From Haloplasma contractile (GTDB taxonomy: Bacteria; Bacillota_I; Bacilli_A; Haloplasmatales; Haloplasmataceae), in NCBI GenBank assembly GCA_016841945.1, contig JAENYC010000026.1:1-52492 (forward strand): 52,492 nt of DNA, given 5' to 3'. Position numbers and translations under genes: made by a program. Positions 34,446 to 43,332 of this stretch are shown here, in pieces. The notes beneath the pieces were generated by a model. The model was not told the origin of the DNA and made no database searches. It saw only the letters and a program-made list of their open reading frames with translations. Positions within the stretch are counted from its first letter, which is position 1. Each line of letters starts with the position of its first letter.

Positions 34446-34490
34446 GTCAAATTTTGTCAATATTTGTCAAATATTGTAAATTTATGTCGT
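34446..34490 (-). repeat. 10-bp phased GTCAA array in front of mreB
   Basis: GTCAA occurs at 34446, 34456 and 34466, followed in exact step by GTAAA (34476) and GTCGT (34486). On the minus strand it reads as TTGAC repeated every ten bases. All copies face the same side of the helix. The array begins 14 bases upstream of the mreB ATG, so it sits in or next to the leader. Confidence 0.7.
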
Positions 34491-34591
34491 TATTTTATCA
34501 AATATGCAATTAAAAGTCAATTTAAATAATTAATTCACAAATTATAGATTGTTAATTATGATTTAATATAAAACTATTATATATATACATT

Positions 34592-34634
34592 AAAAAGAAC
34601 GTTATCAACTATAGTGTTAAGCAACGTTCTTTTT
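34592..34634 (-). terminator. Terminator after the large GGDEF-EAL gene
   Basis: AAAAAGAACGTT (34592-34603) and AACGTTCTTTTT (34623-34634) form a stem with T-runs on both strands and a 19-base loop. It separates the GGDEF-EAL gene from mreB. Confidence 0.8.
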
Positions 34635-34668
34635 ATATATTAATTTTTTTTATATTTTTACGTTAATA

Positions 34669-37098
34669 TTATATTATTTTTTCAGGCTTAGCAAAAAAAT
34701 AACCTTGTTGTAAAACACATCCAACTAATAATAAAGTCTGCATTTGTTTTTTGGTTTCTACACCTTCTGCTATTACTGCTTTACTCGATAGTTGAGATAT
34801 TTTCATTATCATTCGAACAATTTCTAAGTTTTTTTCATTTTCTATTCTATCTATAAATAAACGATCTATTTTGATGATATCAAATTCCATATTATCTAGT
34901 ATAGCTAATGAAGAATATTCTCTTCCGAAATCATCTAACGCAACTAATATTCCAACTTGTTTAAGTTTATATAATTGATCATTACATTCTTTTATATTAT
35001 TAACGAAAGTATTTTCACTCACCTCGATACAAATTTTATTCATATCTATATCAAACTTAGTTATCATGTCAACTAATATTTCAGGAAAATTATCTTTTAA
35101 TAAAGTTTGAGGAGAAACATTAATTGTTAATATTGCTTTACTATAATGTTGTTTCTTTATGACTTCTTTAAAATTTTTTAAAGCTTTATGGATAATATAA
35201 AGATCTAATTTAACCATCAAACCAGAATCTGTTGCAACTGGTAATATTTGACCTGGTGTAACCCAGCCAAGTTCTATATGATTCCATCGAATTAGTGATT
35301 CAACATATTCTATATTATTATTATTTGCATTTACAATAGGTTGATAATGAATTTCAAAATCATCATTTTCTATGGCATCTTTTATCTCCCTTGCCATATA
35401 TACCTTTTGATTTAAGTATTCAGATAATTTATTATTATATCGAACACACTTCTTATATTTATCTCGTTTTGCTTCAGACATAGCTAAATCAGCATATGAA
35501 ATTATATTATTAATGTCGTTGGTATCTTCTGGATATATTACGTAACCAACACTTGCTTCTAAAGATATTTTAATACCATCTACTAAATAATTATTCTCTA
35601 CTATGCCTGATATTTTTTTTAGGAGCATCGCAACGTCTTCTTTTGAAAGTTTACCAGATTTCATAATAATAAACTCATCACCGGAATGTCTAGATACAAC
35701 ACATCCAAGTTTTTGAAAGATTTTTAACTGATTAGAAAACATCATTATTAATTGATCACCTATTACATGACCGTAATAATCATTAATATTGTTAAACTTA
35801 TCAATATCAATATAAAAAGCAATAAATCTTTCTTTAGTATTAACGACTGCTAACTCATTATATAATCCTCTTCTATTCAATAACCCAGTTAAAGAATCCA
35901 TAATGCTTTCATATTTCAATTTATCATTTAAATTGGTTAATTCAGTAACATCATGCCCTACTACAACGATATATTCAACATCACCATCTAAATTCAATAC
36001 AGCATCATTTTTCCAAGATATCCACTTTTCAATACCTTTATTTATTATTTTACTAACACCTGTACTTGAATAAGGTGGCTTAAGAGTATCTTCAAACCAT
36101 TCATTATTTTCAACACCAATTTTTTTGTTAATGTCTATAACATTATTTCCTATTAATTGGTTTAAAGTTAAGGGAAAAATATTAAAATATGATTCAGTAG
36201 CATATAACACTGTACCATCTGGTGCTAATTTTGCGATTAAATCTGTGGTATGTTTTAGAATATAAGTTTGTTCAATCGTTTTCAATTGTAACTCTTTATC
36301 TTTATACATTATTTCTTTTTCTGTTTCATAAACTTTTTTATTTAAATTTTTAATATCAGTGATATCTAAATCAATTCCTATTACATGATTTTCAGAAGAT
36401 ATAAAGCTTCTAGCATATACCCAACAATAACCTTTCATTTCAGGTAATTTTAATTGATATTCCACTTTAGCCTCAATTTTATCTTTTATGACTTTATTAT
36501 TGATTTCTCTTATATAATCCCTATTATCAGGATGAACAAAATTTAAAAAATCATAAATTGTTGTCTTGAGTTGATGATAACTAAGTTTATATTTATTAAC
36601 AAATCCTTGTGTGAAATCTAATAAAAGGTCTGTTGTAGTTAAATCATAATCAAAATAGAAACTTTCACAAATTACACTGGTAGTATTGAGTCTTTTATTT
36701 TGATTTTCCAAAATTTTATTTCTTCTTTTTTGTTGTAAAGCATGAAGATGAAATCCACGCACTCCAATAGAGACTCCTATTATATATATAACTTCAAAAA
36801 TATATGATGAATTTCCTCGCTCATTTATTGTAAATATTACGATTAATACTGTCTCAATTAATGAAGCAATTGCTAAAATACCCGAACCAATTCTAACTGC
36901 TTTAACATTAACTTGAAAAGATATTATAAAGACATTTATAGCTAGTATTGCTAGAAAACCTGTTACATAAAATTCATAACTTTTTAATGTCGGATGGTAC
37001 AATAAAATAATTAAATGACTTATAGTTAAAATGGTAACTAATATAAAAGATAACAATAATAAATTCTTTGTAGTTATACTAAAAAATCTCAGCTTCAT
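34669..37098 (-). CDS. Membrane PAS-GGDEF-EAL c-di-GMP enzyme
   Basis: 809 residues from the ATG at 37098 (AGGAGTG upstream; the ATG at 37140 has none). About four membrane helices lie in 10-118, two PAS domains at about 140-250 and 280-390, GGDEF at 398-550 and EAL at about 565-809. The cyclase loop is S-G-D-E-F (472-476), a tolerated variant, with D-I-D-K-F and metal aspartate kept. In EAL the first motif is E-S-L, and D-D-F-G-R-E-Y-S-S replaces D-D-F-G-T-G-Y-S-S; the catalytic E, N, E, D, K and E remain. It may both make and break c-di-GMP. Confidence 0.9.
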   Translation of the reverse strand: MKLRFFSITTKNLLLLSFILVTILTISHLIILLYHPTLKSYEFYVTGFLAILAINVFIISFQVNVKAVRIGSGILAIASLIETVLIVIFTINERGNSSYIFEVIYIIGVSIGVRGFHLHALQQKRRNKILENQNKRLNTTSVICESFYFDYDLTTTDLLLDFTQGFVNKYKLSYHQLKTTIYDFLNFVHPDNRDYIREINNKVIKDKIEAKVEYQLKLPEMKGYCWVYARSFISSENHVIGIDLDITDIKNLNKKVYETEKEIMYKDKELQLKTIEQTYILKHTTDLIAKLAPDGTVLYATESYFNIFPLTLNQLIGNNVIDINKKIGVENNEWFEDTLKPPYSSTGVSKIINKGIEKWISWKNDAVLNLDGDVEYIVVVGHDVTELTNLNDKLKYESIMDSLTGLLNRRGLYNELAVVNTKERFIAFYIDIDKFNNINDYYGHVIGDQLIMMFSNQLKIFQKLGCVVSRHSGDEFIIMKSGKLSKEDVAMLLKKISGIVENNYLVDGIKISLEASVGYVIYPEDTNDINNIISYADLAMSEAKRDKYKKCVRYNNKLSEYLNQKVYMAREIKDAIENDDFEIHYQPIVNANNNNIEYVESLIRWNHIELGWVTPGQILPVATDSGLMVKLDLYIIHKALKNFKEVIKKQHYSKAILTINVSPQTLLKDNFPEILVDMITKFDIDMNKICIEVSENTFVNNIKECNDQLYKLKQVGILVALDDFGREYSSLAILDNMEFDIIKIDRLFIDRIENEKNLEIVRMIMKISQLSSKAVIAEGVETKKQMQTLLLVGCVLQQGYFFAKPEKII

Positions 37099-37185
37099 TG
37101 GGAACACTCCTGTTCGACAATATATGATAAATTTAGACATTTTTATTATATCATATATGGGAAAAATTTCCTATTTAAATTAAAT

Positions 37186-37404
37186 CTACGTATTATCCCT
37201 TCTACATTTAGGGCATTTAGTATTCCCATTTATTGGTGAATAAAGAAAACTAGCAGGTGTTACTTCAAATTCATATCCACACAGTTTATGTCTTATTTTA
37301 ACTTTAGTTCTATAATTCTTAAATTTGCTAATTAATTTATATGTTTCACCATATCTTTCAAATAATATGTTTTTAAAATCTTCTTCTGTCCATTTTCTAA
37401 CCAT
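37186..37404 (-). CDS. Small zinc-ribbon protein
   Basis: 72 residues from the ATG at 37404 (GAGGG upstream), 21 bases after the HD-GYP gene. C-terminal half: a likely zinc site from H-K-L-C-G-Y-E-F-E-V and C-P-K-C-R. This layout (basic strand, H-x2-C-G, then C-P-x-C) matches the treble-clef modules (DUF723-like) often joined to homing-type endonucleases, but no nuclease domain is present. It may be a DNA-binding adaptor or a relic. It stands alone between two c-di-GMP genes. Confidence 0.6.
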   Translation of the reverse strand: MVRKWTEEDFKNILFERYGETYKLISKFKNYRTKVKIRHKLCGYEFEVTPASFLYSPINGNTKCPKCRRDNT

Positions 37405-37425
37405 TATATCCCTCATTTCATGTAA

Positions 37426-39585
37426 TTATAATAATTTAATATGGTTGTGTTTTATCATATTGATAAAGATATCAACTATTTTAGCATCTAGTTTAACTCC
37501 CGCTTGTTCTTTTAATTCTTTTAGTACATCCTCTTTTGTTTTAGAACCATGTTTTTTATAAATTATTGTATCATAGGCTTCAACAACTGTGATAATCCTA
37601 GCTAATTCTGGAATCTCATCTCCTTTAATCCCTTTAGGATATCCAGAACCATCCCAATATTCATGATGATTTAAAATACCTTCGGCTAATTCTAATGTTT
37701 CATCAAATAAATTTAAAATTCTATATCCAATGACTGGATGTTGTTCCATTTGTTTTTTTTGCTGTTTTGATAACTCACTTGCTTTAAGAACATCTTCACT
37801 AAGTACAATCTTACCTATATCGTGTAGATAACCGGCATCTTTTAATTTTCTAAGTTCTGTTTCTTTTTTCCCCATTGCTATACCTATTTGATAACATAAT
37901 TCACTAACATTTTTTGAATGTTGTTTTTCAAGGGGACATTTAGCGTGTAAAGTATCAATTATATTTTTTATCATTTCTTCATTTTCTTTTTTTCTATTCA
38001 TTATCTTGTCTTTATACATCCAATCCTCTGCCAACTCCATAATACTTTCAATACTCTCTTGAGAACTATTTTTCGTATAATAACCTAAGGATATACTACA
38101 TTTTATTGCCTCTAATTTTTCTTTAGAAAATTCTTTCCTAATACTTTCAACCTTTTTCTCAACAACACATTCTTTTATATTAGGTAAAAGTATAGCAAAC
38201 TCATCACCACCTACTCGAGCAATTATATCTTTCTTTCGAAAAACTCTTTTTAGAATATTAGCTGATAGTTTTAAGAGTTTATCACCAGAAGAATGTCCAA
38301 AGATATCATTAGTCAATTTAAGACCATTAACATCACCAAATATAATAGATATTGGATAGTTATTTTGTTGATCTAATCGCTTCATTTCATCTTCAAAGTA
38401 TTTTCTATTGTATAGGCCAGTTAGTGAATCATGATAACTTAAATATCTTATGTGTTCCTCATATTGCCTCTTTTCAGTATAATCTTTAAAAGTTATGACA
38501 GCACCAATTAATTTTCCATTTTTAAATTGTGGGTATGAATTAAATTCAACATCAAAACATGTGCCATCTTTTTTCCAAAACACTTCATCATTAGAATGTA
38601 TACCGTTTTCTTTTGTTAATGATTCATATATTTTACAATTTTCAAAAGTCATCTTTTTTCCATCTCTATAAGAATGATGTATTTTATCATGCATGTATTC
38701 ACCAAGTAATTCTTCTTGATTGGAATATCCTAACAACTTTAATCCACTTCTATTACAAAATGTACATCTACCCTTTCTGTCTATCCCATAAATTCCTTCA
38801 GCTGCTGAATCCAAAATGAGCTGTAAACTATTTTTTGTATCTTCAATCTCTTTTTTCAACATTAATTTTTCTGATATATCTGTGTAAACAATTAAAGCAC
38901 CGGCTATTGAAGAACCAATTGTATAGGGTGTTACAACTATATTTACATCAATTAGCATGTTATCTTTTGTTTTTCTTTTTGCATCAATATTATAAACTTC
39001 TCCTTGAAAAACTTCTTCTATATTTAAACTTACAGCATGTTTATTATCAGACGCTATAACAAAATCCTCTAAGCGATTAGAAATTACTTCATCTAAGGTA
39101 TATCCAAATAATTTAGTAAAACTTCTATTTATCGTCAACACCTTTTTTTCATCATCGACAACAACCATTGCATTTGGAGACTCAAAGAACAAACCACTTA
39201 TAAGAAGTTGTTGTCTTGTTTTATCAGTCACATCATTAATCGTTGAAAACAAATATTTTTTATCGTTTATTTTAACTGGAATGCTTTTCACTTCTACTTT
39301 TCGATATTTATTATTTCCTAGCTTATGGATAAAATTAAAATATTTTCTTTTTTCTGAACTGGCTTTTTCCATTTCCCTTTTTACTTGTTTTTCATCTAAT
39401 GTATTAATATTTTTTATATTTAAAGATGTTAATTCATCATAAGTATAATGATAATAATCACAAGCCGCTTTATTTGCATGTACAATATCACCAGTGTCAT
39501 TATCAATTAACAATAATACGCTATCATTATGTTCAAATAGTGTTGAATACATTTCATTTAAATCAAATTTATTTCTAATACTCAT
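37426..39585 (-). CDS. PAS-GGDEF-HD-GYP c-di-GMP enzyme
   Basis: 719 residues from the ATG at 39585 (GGAGG ten bases upstream); an in-frame ATG at 39639 would read through that site. No membrane helix. Three PAS domains (about 10-115, 130-250 and 260-385), then GGDEF with an intact A-R-V-G-G-D-E-F-A loop, then HD-GYP: HDIGK, the H-H-E-Y-W-D-G-S-G-Y-P motif and the flanking metal histidines. It can both make c-di-GMP and degrade it to GMP by the HD-GYP route, distinct from the EAL enzymes next to it. PAS domains suggest redox, oxygen or ligand sensing. Confidence 0.93.
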   Translation of the reverse strand: MSIRNKFDLNEMYSTLFEHNDSVLLLIDNDTGDIVHANKAACDYYHYTYDELTSLNIKNINTLDEKQVKREMEKASSEKRKYFNFIHKLGNNKYRKVEVKSIPVKINDKKYLFSTINDVTDKTRQQLLISGLFFESPNAMVVVDDEKKVLTINRSFTKLFGYTLDEVISNRLEDFVIASDNKHAVSLNIEEVFQGEVYNIDAKRKTKDNMLIDVNIVVTPYTIGSSIAGALIVYTDISEKLMLKKEIEDTKNSLQLILDSAAEGIYGIDRKGRCTFCNRSGLKLLGYSNQEELLGEYMHDKIHHSYRDGKKMTFENCKIYESLTKENGIHSNDEVFWKKDGTCFDVEFNSYPQFKNGKLIGAVITFKDYTEKRQYEEHIRYLSYHDSLTGLYNRKYFEDEMKRLDQQNNYPISIIFGDVNGLKLTNDIFGHSSGDKLLKLSANILKRVFRKKDIIARVGGDEFAILLPNIKECVVEKKVESIRKEFSKEKLEAIKCSISLGYYTKNSSQESIESIMELAEDWMYKDKIMNRKKENEEMIKNIIDTLHAKCPLEKQHSKNVSELCYQIGIAMGKKETELRKLKDAGYLHDIGKIVLSEDVLKASELSKQQKKQMEQHPVIGYRILNLFDETLELAEGILNHHEYWDGSGYPKGIKGDEIPELARIITVVEAYDTIIYKKHGSKTKEDVLKELKEQAGVKLDAKIVDIFINMIKHNHIKLL

Positions 39586-39659
39586 ATGGATAAACCTCCG
39601 GTATCTATCTATGTCCGTTTTAATTAATCTTGTCTGCAATTAGCTTTGTTATATAAAAA

Positions 39660-39732
39660 TAAGGTACCTTAAATTTAGAGGTGATAAAGTTCACTCTTAA
39701 TATGTAAGCTTTTTTAATTCTAAGGTACCTTA
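39660..39732. repeat. Two identical 12-bp palindromes upstream of the HD-GYP gene
   Basis: TAAGGTACCTTA occurs at 39660-39671 and 39721-39732, 61 bp apart (about six helical turns). Each is its own reverse complement; together with similar flanks they can also pair into one long stem. They lie 75-147 bases upstream of the start at 39585, in a 299-bp gap that otherwise holds only the terminator at 39807-39843. Confidence 0.6.
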
Positions 39733-39806
39733 TAATATTAAAGTATGCCATATAAAATTAAAATTTACAATTTATATGCTTGACTACTAATTCTTTATTA
39801 ACAAAA

Positions 39807-39843
39807 AAGCATTCAAATTATCATATCTTGCATTTGAATGCTT
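39807..39843 (-). terminator. Terminator after the MutS-like gene
   Basis: AAGCATTCAAAT (39807-39818) pairs with ATTTGAATGCTT (39832-39843). A run of six Ts follows on the minus strand. Confidence 0.85.
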
Positions 39844-39884
39844 GTATATATTATAAGACTATATACTTAGATTAATATCCATAT

Positions 39885-41639
39885 CTAACTTATTATTCCA
39901 ACTAATTTCATAAGAAATTTCGCATTTGTCGTCCTACATTTTCCTTTATTAATTTTATAAGTAAATTTTATTTCATTTCCTTCATAATATTCACTAAAGT
40001 TGTAATTAAATAAATTTGGTATCTTAACATCACATAGTTCAAAATCATGTGTTGTAATTACAACAATCGATTTAGGCGTATTAAGTTTATTAATTAATGA
40101 TATCGCGCCCTTTATACGATCATTAGAATTTGTGCCTTTAAAGACTTCATCAATTAACGTCAACATGTTATTATTTTCTTTTTGATAGTCTATCGCTTCT
40201 TTAATCCTTAATAACTCCGCATAGAAAGTGGAGATACCCTGAGTCATATCATCAGTAATCCTCATTGATGTAAAAATTTTAAAATAAGCTGCTGTAAAAT
40301 CACTGGCATTGACAAATGTACCAGCATTCATTAATACAAGATTTATACCGATTGTTTTCATAAATAAGGTTTTCCCACTCATATTAGAACCAGTAATAAT
40401 ATTAACTCCTTGAGATGTATAAAAATTATTTGGAACTGCACTTTTTTCAGTTAGAAGAGGATGTTGAATATTATTGAAATCAATCGCTATTTTACTAATC
40501 CTTTTTGGAATACAAACATTTTCTTTTACTTGACCCATGATACTTAAGCTTAATAAGGATTCAAAATCTTCGTAGGATTCTATGCTTTCTTCGATGACTT
40601 TAGAATATTTTTTAATGTTTTTATCATATAGAATTAGTATGAGTATTGAAAAAGGAAAGAAAAAATTCGCAATAATAAGTGTAAAAATATTGTTCCTTAA
40701 GGTATCCCATCCAACAAGATTAGAAATTTTCTTTAATCCTATTAATGAATTACTTAAACTATTTTTTATATTCAATAATCGACTTGAATGAAATTCTTCA
40801 TTCTGTAAAATAGAAAAAGTTTCACATAAAGTATTACAAGCTATTAATGTTTTTTGAATCGTTGATAATAGTGATTTATTTGTATAATGAAAAATAAACA
40901 AATTCGTTATTTGAAACAAAACTGGAATCAAGGTATATGATTTATTTATATGACCGTGAAGCCCTAAGATTAATAAACTGATAAATCCAATCGCTGAAAT
41001 CAATCCAATAGAAAAGTGACGATAGGTAACTTTAATATCTTGAAAGGAATCAGAGACATTTTCTAATTTAATGTTTTTATTAATCGTTTTTATTTTTGTT
41101 TGAAAATCCAAACAAAAATAAAATTTGTGACTTAATTCTAAAATAGCTTCTTGATTTACTTTCAAACTTTCATCATCAATATAATGATTGGATAATTTTT
41201 GAAAGAGCTTTCTCTTACCACCATAAGTCACTGCAACATTTAAATAAGCAAATAGTGAAGCATCACCTATAATATTTAAATCTTCAAGCATCCGATTATT
41301 GTCTTTATTAAATTCATTTCCCGTTTCTTTAAGTCTATATATCCAATCACCATTTATTCTAGAAATATAATCATCGATGATAACCATTCTATTCATATAA
41401 AATTTCTTTTTGTGATCTACTTTATCATGTAAACAAATCAAGATAATAAAAATTACACTAAAAAATAAAGTCATGAATAAAAACAATGATTCTTTATGTA
41501 TAAAAAACAAGACTAAAGAAATAAGTAAACATGTAAAATCAAGCAAGCGAATATAAGATATCAAGTTAAATCTATTTTTATAGAATGTAAAATGTTCGAG
41601 ACTCATTTGTCTTAAATTTAATAATTCATTTATTTTCAT
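39885..41639 (-). CDS. Membrane-associated MutS-family ATPase
   Basis: 584 residues. The C-terminal part is a MutS ATPase domain: Walker A in T-G-S-N-M-S-G-K-T-L-F-M-K-T (about 410), the signature D-D-M-T-Q-G-I-S-T-F-Y-A-E, Walker B L-T-L-I-D-E-V-F-K-G-T-N and the switch histidine in T-T-H-D. The mismatch-binding and connector domains of MutS1 are missing. The N-terminal half instead has membrane segments (pairs near 25-70 and 205-255, one near 315-340). It belongs to the poorly studied membrane MutS-like group of Firmicutes. DNA repair is not assured. No mutL nearby. Confidence 0.8.
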   Translation of the reverse strand: MKINELLNLRQMSLEHFTFYKNRFNLISYIRLLDFTCLLISLVLFFIHKESLFLFMTLFFSVIFIILICLHDKVDHKKKFYMNRMVIIDDYISRINGDWIYRLKETGNEFNKDNNRMLEDLNIIGDASLFAYLNVAVTYGGKRKLFQKLSNHYIDDESLKVNQEAILELSHKFYFCLDFQTKIKTINKNIKLENVSDSFQDIKVTYRHFSIGLISAIGFISLLILGLHGHINKSYTLIPVLFQITNLFIFHYTNKSLLSTIQKTLIACNTLCETFSILQNEEFHSSRLLNIKNSLSNSLIGLKKISNLVGWDTLRNNIFTLIIANFFFPFSILILILYDKNIKKYSKVIEESIESYEDFESLLSLSIMGQVKENVCIPKRISKIAIDFNNIQHPLLTEKSAVPNNFYTSQGVNIITGSNMSGKTLFMKTIGINLVLMNAGTFVNASDFTAAYFKIFTSMRITDDMTQGISTFYAELLRIKEAIDYQKENNNMLTLIDEVFKGTNSNDRIKGAISLINKLNTPKSIVVITTHDFELCDVKIPNLFNYNFSEYYEGNEIKFTYKINKGKCRTTNAKFLMKLVGIIS

Positions 41640-41795
41640 TTTGGCTCCTTAAATATAGAAATCCATTATATATTAGCATAATTTCACATATTATACAATA
41701 CATGAATAGATGCCAATGCTTATTACCATTGTATTAGTATTTATTCAACATCAGTTTTTTCTTTTTCATCGTATTATTATTTTATAAATTAAAAT

Positions 41796-41828
41796 AAAAA
41801 ATGCACAGTTTAAGTACTGTACATTTTT
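41796..41828 (-). terminator. Terminator after the small membrane protein gene
   Basis: AAAAATG-C-ACAGT (41796-41809) pairs with ACTGT-A-CATTTTT (41816-41828), with one internal mismatch. T-runs lie on both sides. Confidence 0.75.
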
Positions 41829-41859
41829 GTTTAATATAATATATGTCAACTTATTTTAA

Positions 41860-42237
41860 TTAGAATACATATGAAAAGATAATGCTTCCTAATGTGATGA
41901 TAATAAATGCCCAGAGGAAAACATCAATTACTAACGCTGTATCAGTATACTTGCCTTCCTTATAGTAGCGTCTATGGTTACGGTCCGATATTGAGATGAT
42001 GGCACTTAATAACATCATGATAAATAATCCAACAACAAAGAAAGATAACCAATAGACACCGAATATAGGTGCTCCTAGTGGTGTAATCCATAATCCACCC
42101 ATCCAGGTTGCCATAAGTAAGATAATAAAGAATACAGCTAAGGAATCCCTTGAGTTCTGTTGTCTAGAAACACCGTTAAATATCGCTACGAATAAAATCG
42201 TTATAAAGAATACAAATAGTAGATCAAGAAAAAACAT
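41860..42237 (-). CDS. Small four-helix membrane protein of unknown function
   Basis: 125 residues with four hydrophobic segments (about 3-21, 33-55, 60-83 and 103-124) and a short charged loop D-R-N-H-R-R-Y-Y-K-E-G-K between the last two. Nothing catalytic is visible and I recognise no family. It starts 18 bases after the YdaT-like gene and ends at a terminator, so the two form one operon. Confidence 0.7.
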   Translation of the reverse strand: MFFLDLLFVFFITILFVAIFNGVSRQQNSRDSLAVFFIILLMATWMGGLWITPLGAPIFGVYWLSFFVVGLFIMMLLSAIISISDRNHRRYYKEGKYTDTALVIDVFLWAFIIITLGSIIFSYVF

Positions 42238-42255
42238 AATAATTTATCAAGCCTC

Positions 42256-42624
42256 CTAATAAACTCTTTGAAATTTTCTGTTTTCATCATGAATCATAAT
42301 TTTATAATCATATTTTTTTACTAATTCTTTTAATTTATTAACTGCATCTACTTTAGTAATAAATGTATAGGCTGGTTCATTTGATTCTGTTTCTTTTAAT
42401 GCCCAACCATTATCATAAGGTACAAGGTGATGGGTAATATCCGAAGAAATTTTGTGTCCCCGATTTTCATACCATTCTTTCGCTTGAGAAATCCCAATAG
42501 CGATAGCTCGTCCCTCTTCATATCCATCCTTTAATAATCGATTAGTTATTTCAATCGCCTTATTCCGTGTATAGTTCGGAAGATTTTTCATCGAAGATGG
42601 AAAGTTATGAGATGAATAAACCAT
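42256..42624 (-). CDS. YdaT-like protein with DUF2188 domain
   Basis: 122 residues. The N-terminal half (SMKNLPNYTRNKAIEI, then L-L-K-D-G-Y-E-E-G-R-A-I-A-I) matches the YdaT/ChaB-like module; the C-terminal half (H-L-V-P-Y-D-N-G-W-A-L-K-E-T-E) is a DUF2188 domain. In Bacillus subtilis YdaT is, as I recall, a small stress-linked protein of unknown action. AAGG lies before the ATG. An 18-bp palindrome covers the likely -10 region upstream. Confidence 0.8.
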   Translation of the reverse strand: MVYSSHNFPSSMKNLPNYTRNKAIEITNRLLKDGYEEGRAIAIGISQAKEWYENRGHKISSDITHHLVPYDNGWALKETESNEPAYTFITKVDAVNKLKELVKKYDYKIMIHDENRKFQRVY

Positions 42625-42651
42625 AGTATCACAACCTTTTATTAAATAGTT

Positions 42652-42669
42652 AATTATAACGTTATAATT
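42652..42669. promoter_or_regulatory. 18-bp palindrome over the ydaT-like promoter
   Basis: AATTATAAC followed directly by GTTATAATT is a perfect palindrome. On the minus strand it includes TATAAT, about 30 bases before the start codon at 42624, so a bound repressor would block the -10 box. The -35 box is poor (TATAGA). Confidence 0.5.
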
Positions 42670-42793
42670 TAACCTTCTATAATTAACTTAACATAAATAG
42701 AAATCAAAATCAAAAGATATACTTTAGTTATTCTTAGGATATCATTGACAAAAAACCTTTCTTTTATATTAATGGGAGAGTATTAAATAATCT

Positions 42794-42828
42794 AAATAGT
42801 TGCAATTGCAACTATTTTGTTTTACAAT
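42794..42828 (+). promoter_or_regulatory. marR promoter with 24-bp palindromic operator
   Basis: TTGCAA (42800-42805) and TACAAT (42823-42828) are 17 bases apart. The half AAATAGTTGCAA is followed at once by its exact complement (42794-42817), covering the -35 box. This is the size and form of a MarR-family operator and implies autorepression of marR and the exporter. Confidence 0.8.
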
Positions 42829-42867
42829 AGAAATGTTTGAAGTTTAAAGAGAGGAATGAAGAAATAC

Positions 42868-43332
42868 ATGAGTCATGAAGATTATTCAATAGGACGATTT
42901 ATATCAATAATCTATCGATATCGCCACAGTTATTTAAGTAAGAAATTAGAACCTTATGGAATAGGAAGCGGACAATATATATTTTTATTAGGATTACATT
43001 CTAACCCAGGTATAAGTCAAGATAAATTATCTCATTGTTTAAGAATAGATAAAACAACAACAGCTAAAGCCATTAAAAAGTTAATGACTTGTGGATACGT
43101 TGATAGAACAATAGATGAAAAAGATAAAAGAGCCTACGAGGTATATCTCACTGAAAAAGGACATTCCATCATTCCAAAAATTATTGAAACGATTAAGGAA
43201 TGGGAAGCTAGTTTAACAAGAGATATATCAAACGACAATATACACATTATTAAAGAACTATTACATGAAATGGCACATAATGCCTGCCACATCGAAAAAA
43301 AGGAGGTTCACTATGAAGAAGATACCCTATAA
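42868..43332 (+). CDS. MarR-family regulator
   Basis: 154 residues from the ATG at 42868; an in-frame ATG at 42856 touches the GAGAGG ribosome site and is less likely, though the spacing to 42868 is long. A winged helix-turn-helix of MarR type is clear: Q-Y-I-F-L-L-G-L-H-S-N-P-G-I-S-Q-D, then L-R-I-D-K-T-T-T-A-K-A-I-K-K-L and the wing D-E-K-D-K-R-A-Y. It overlaps the exporter gene by 20 bases and should repress both until a ligand binds. Confidence 0.9.
   Translation: MSHEDYSIGRFISIIYRYRHSYLSKKLEPYGIGSGQYIFLLGLHSNPGISQDKLSHCLRIDKTTTAKAIKKLMTCGYVDRTIDEKDKRAYEVYLTEKGHSIIPKIIETIKEWEASLTRDISNDNIHIIKELLHEMAHNACHIEKKEVHYEEDTL

Noticed and set aside
34432-39884. c-di-GMP riboswitch in the leaders of the GGDEF genes
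   Set aside because: I looked for the GEMM-type conserved core in the upstream regions at 37099-37185, 34432-34668 and 39586-39884 and saw none.
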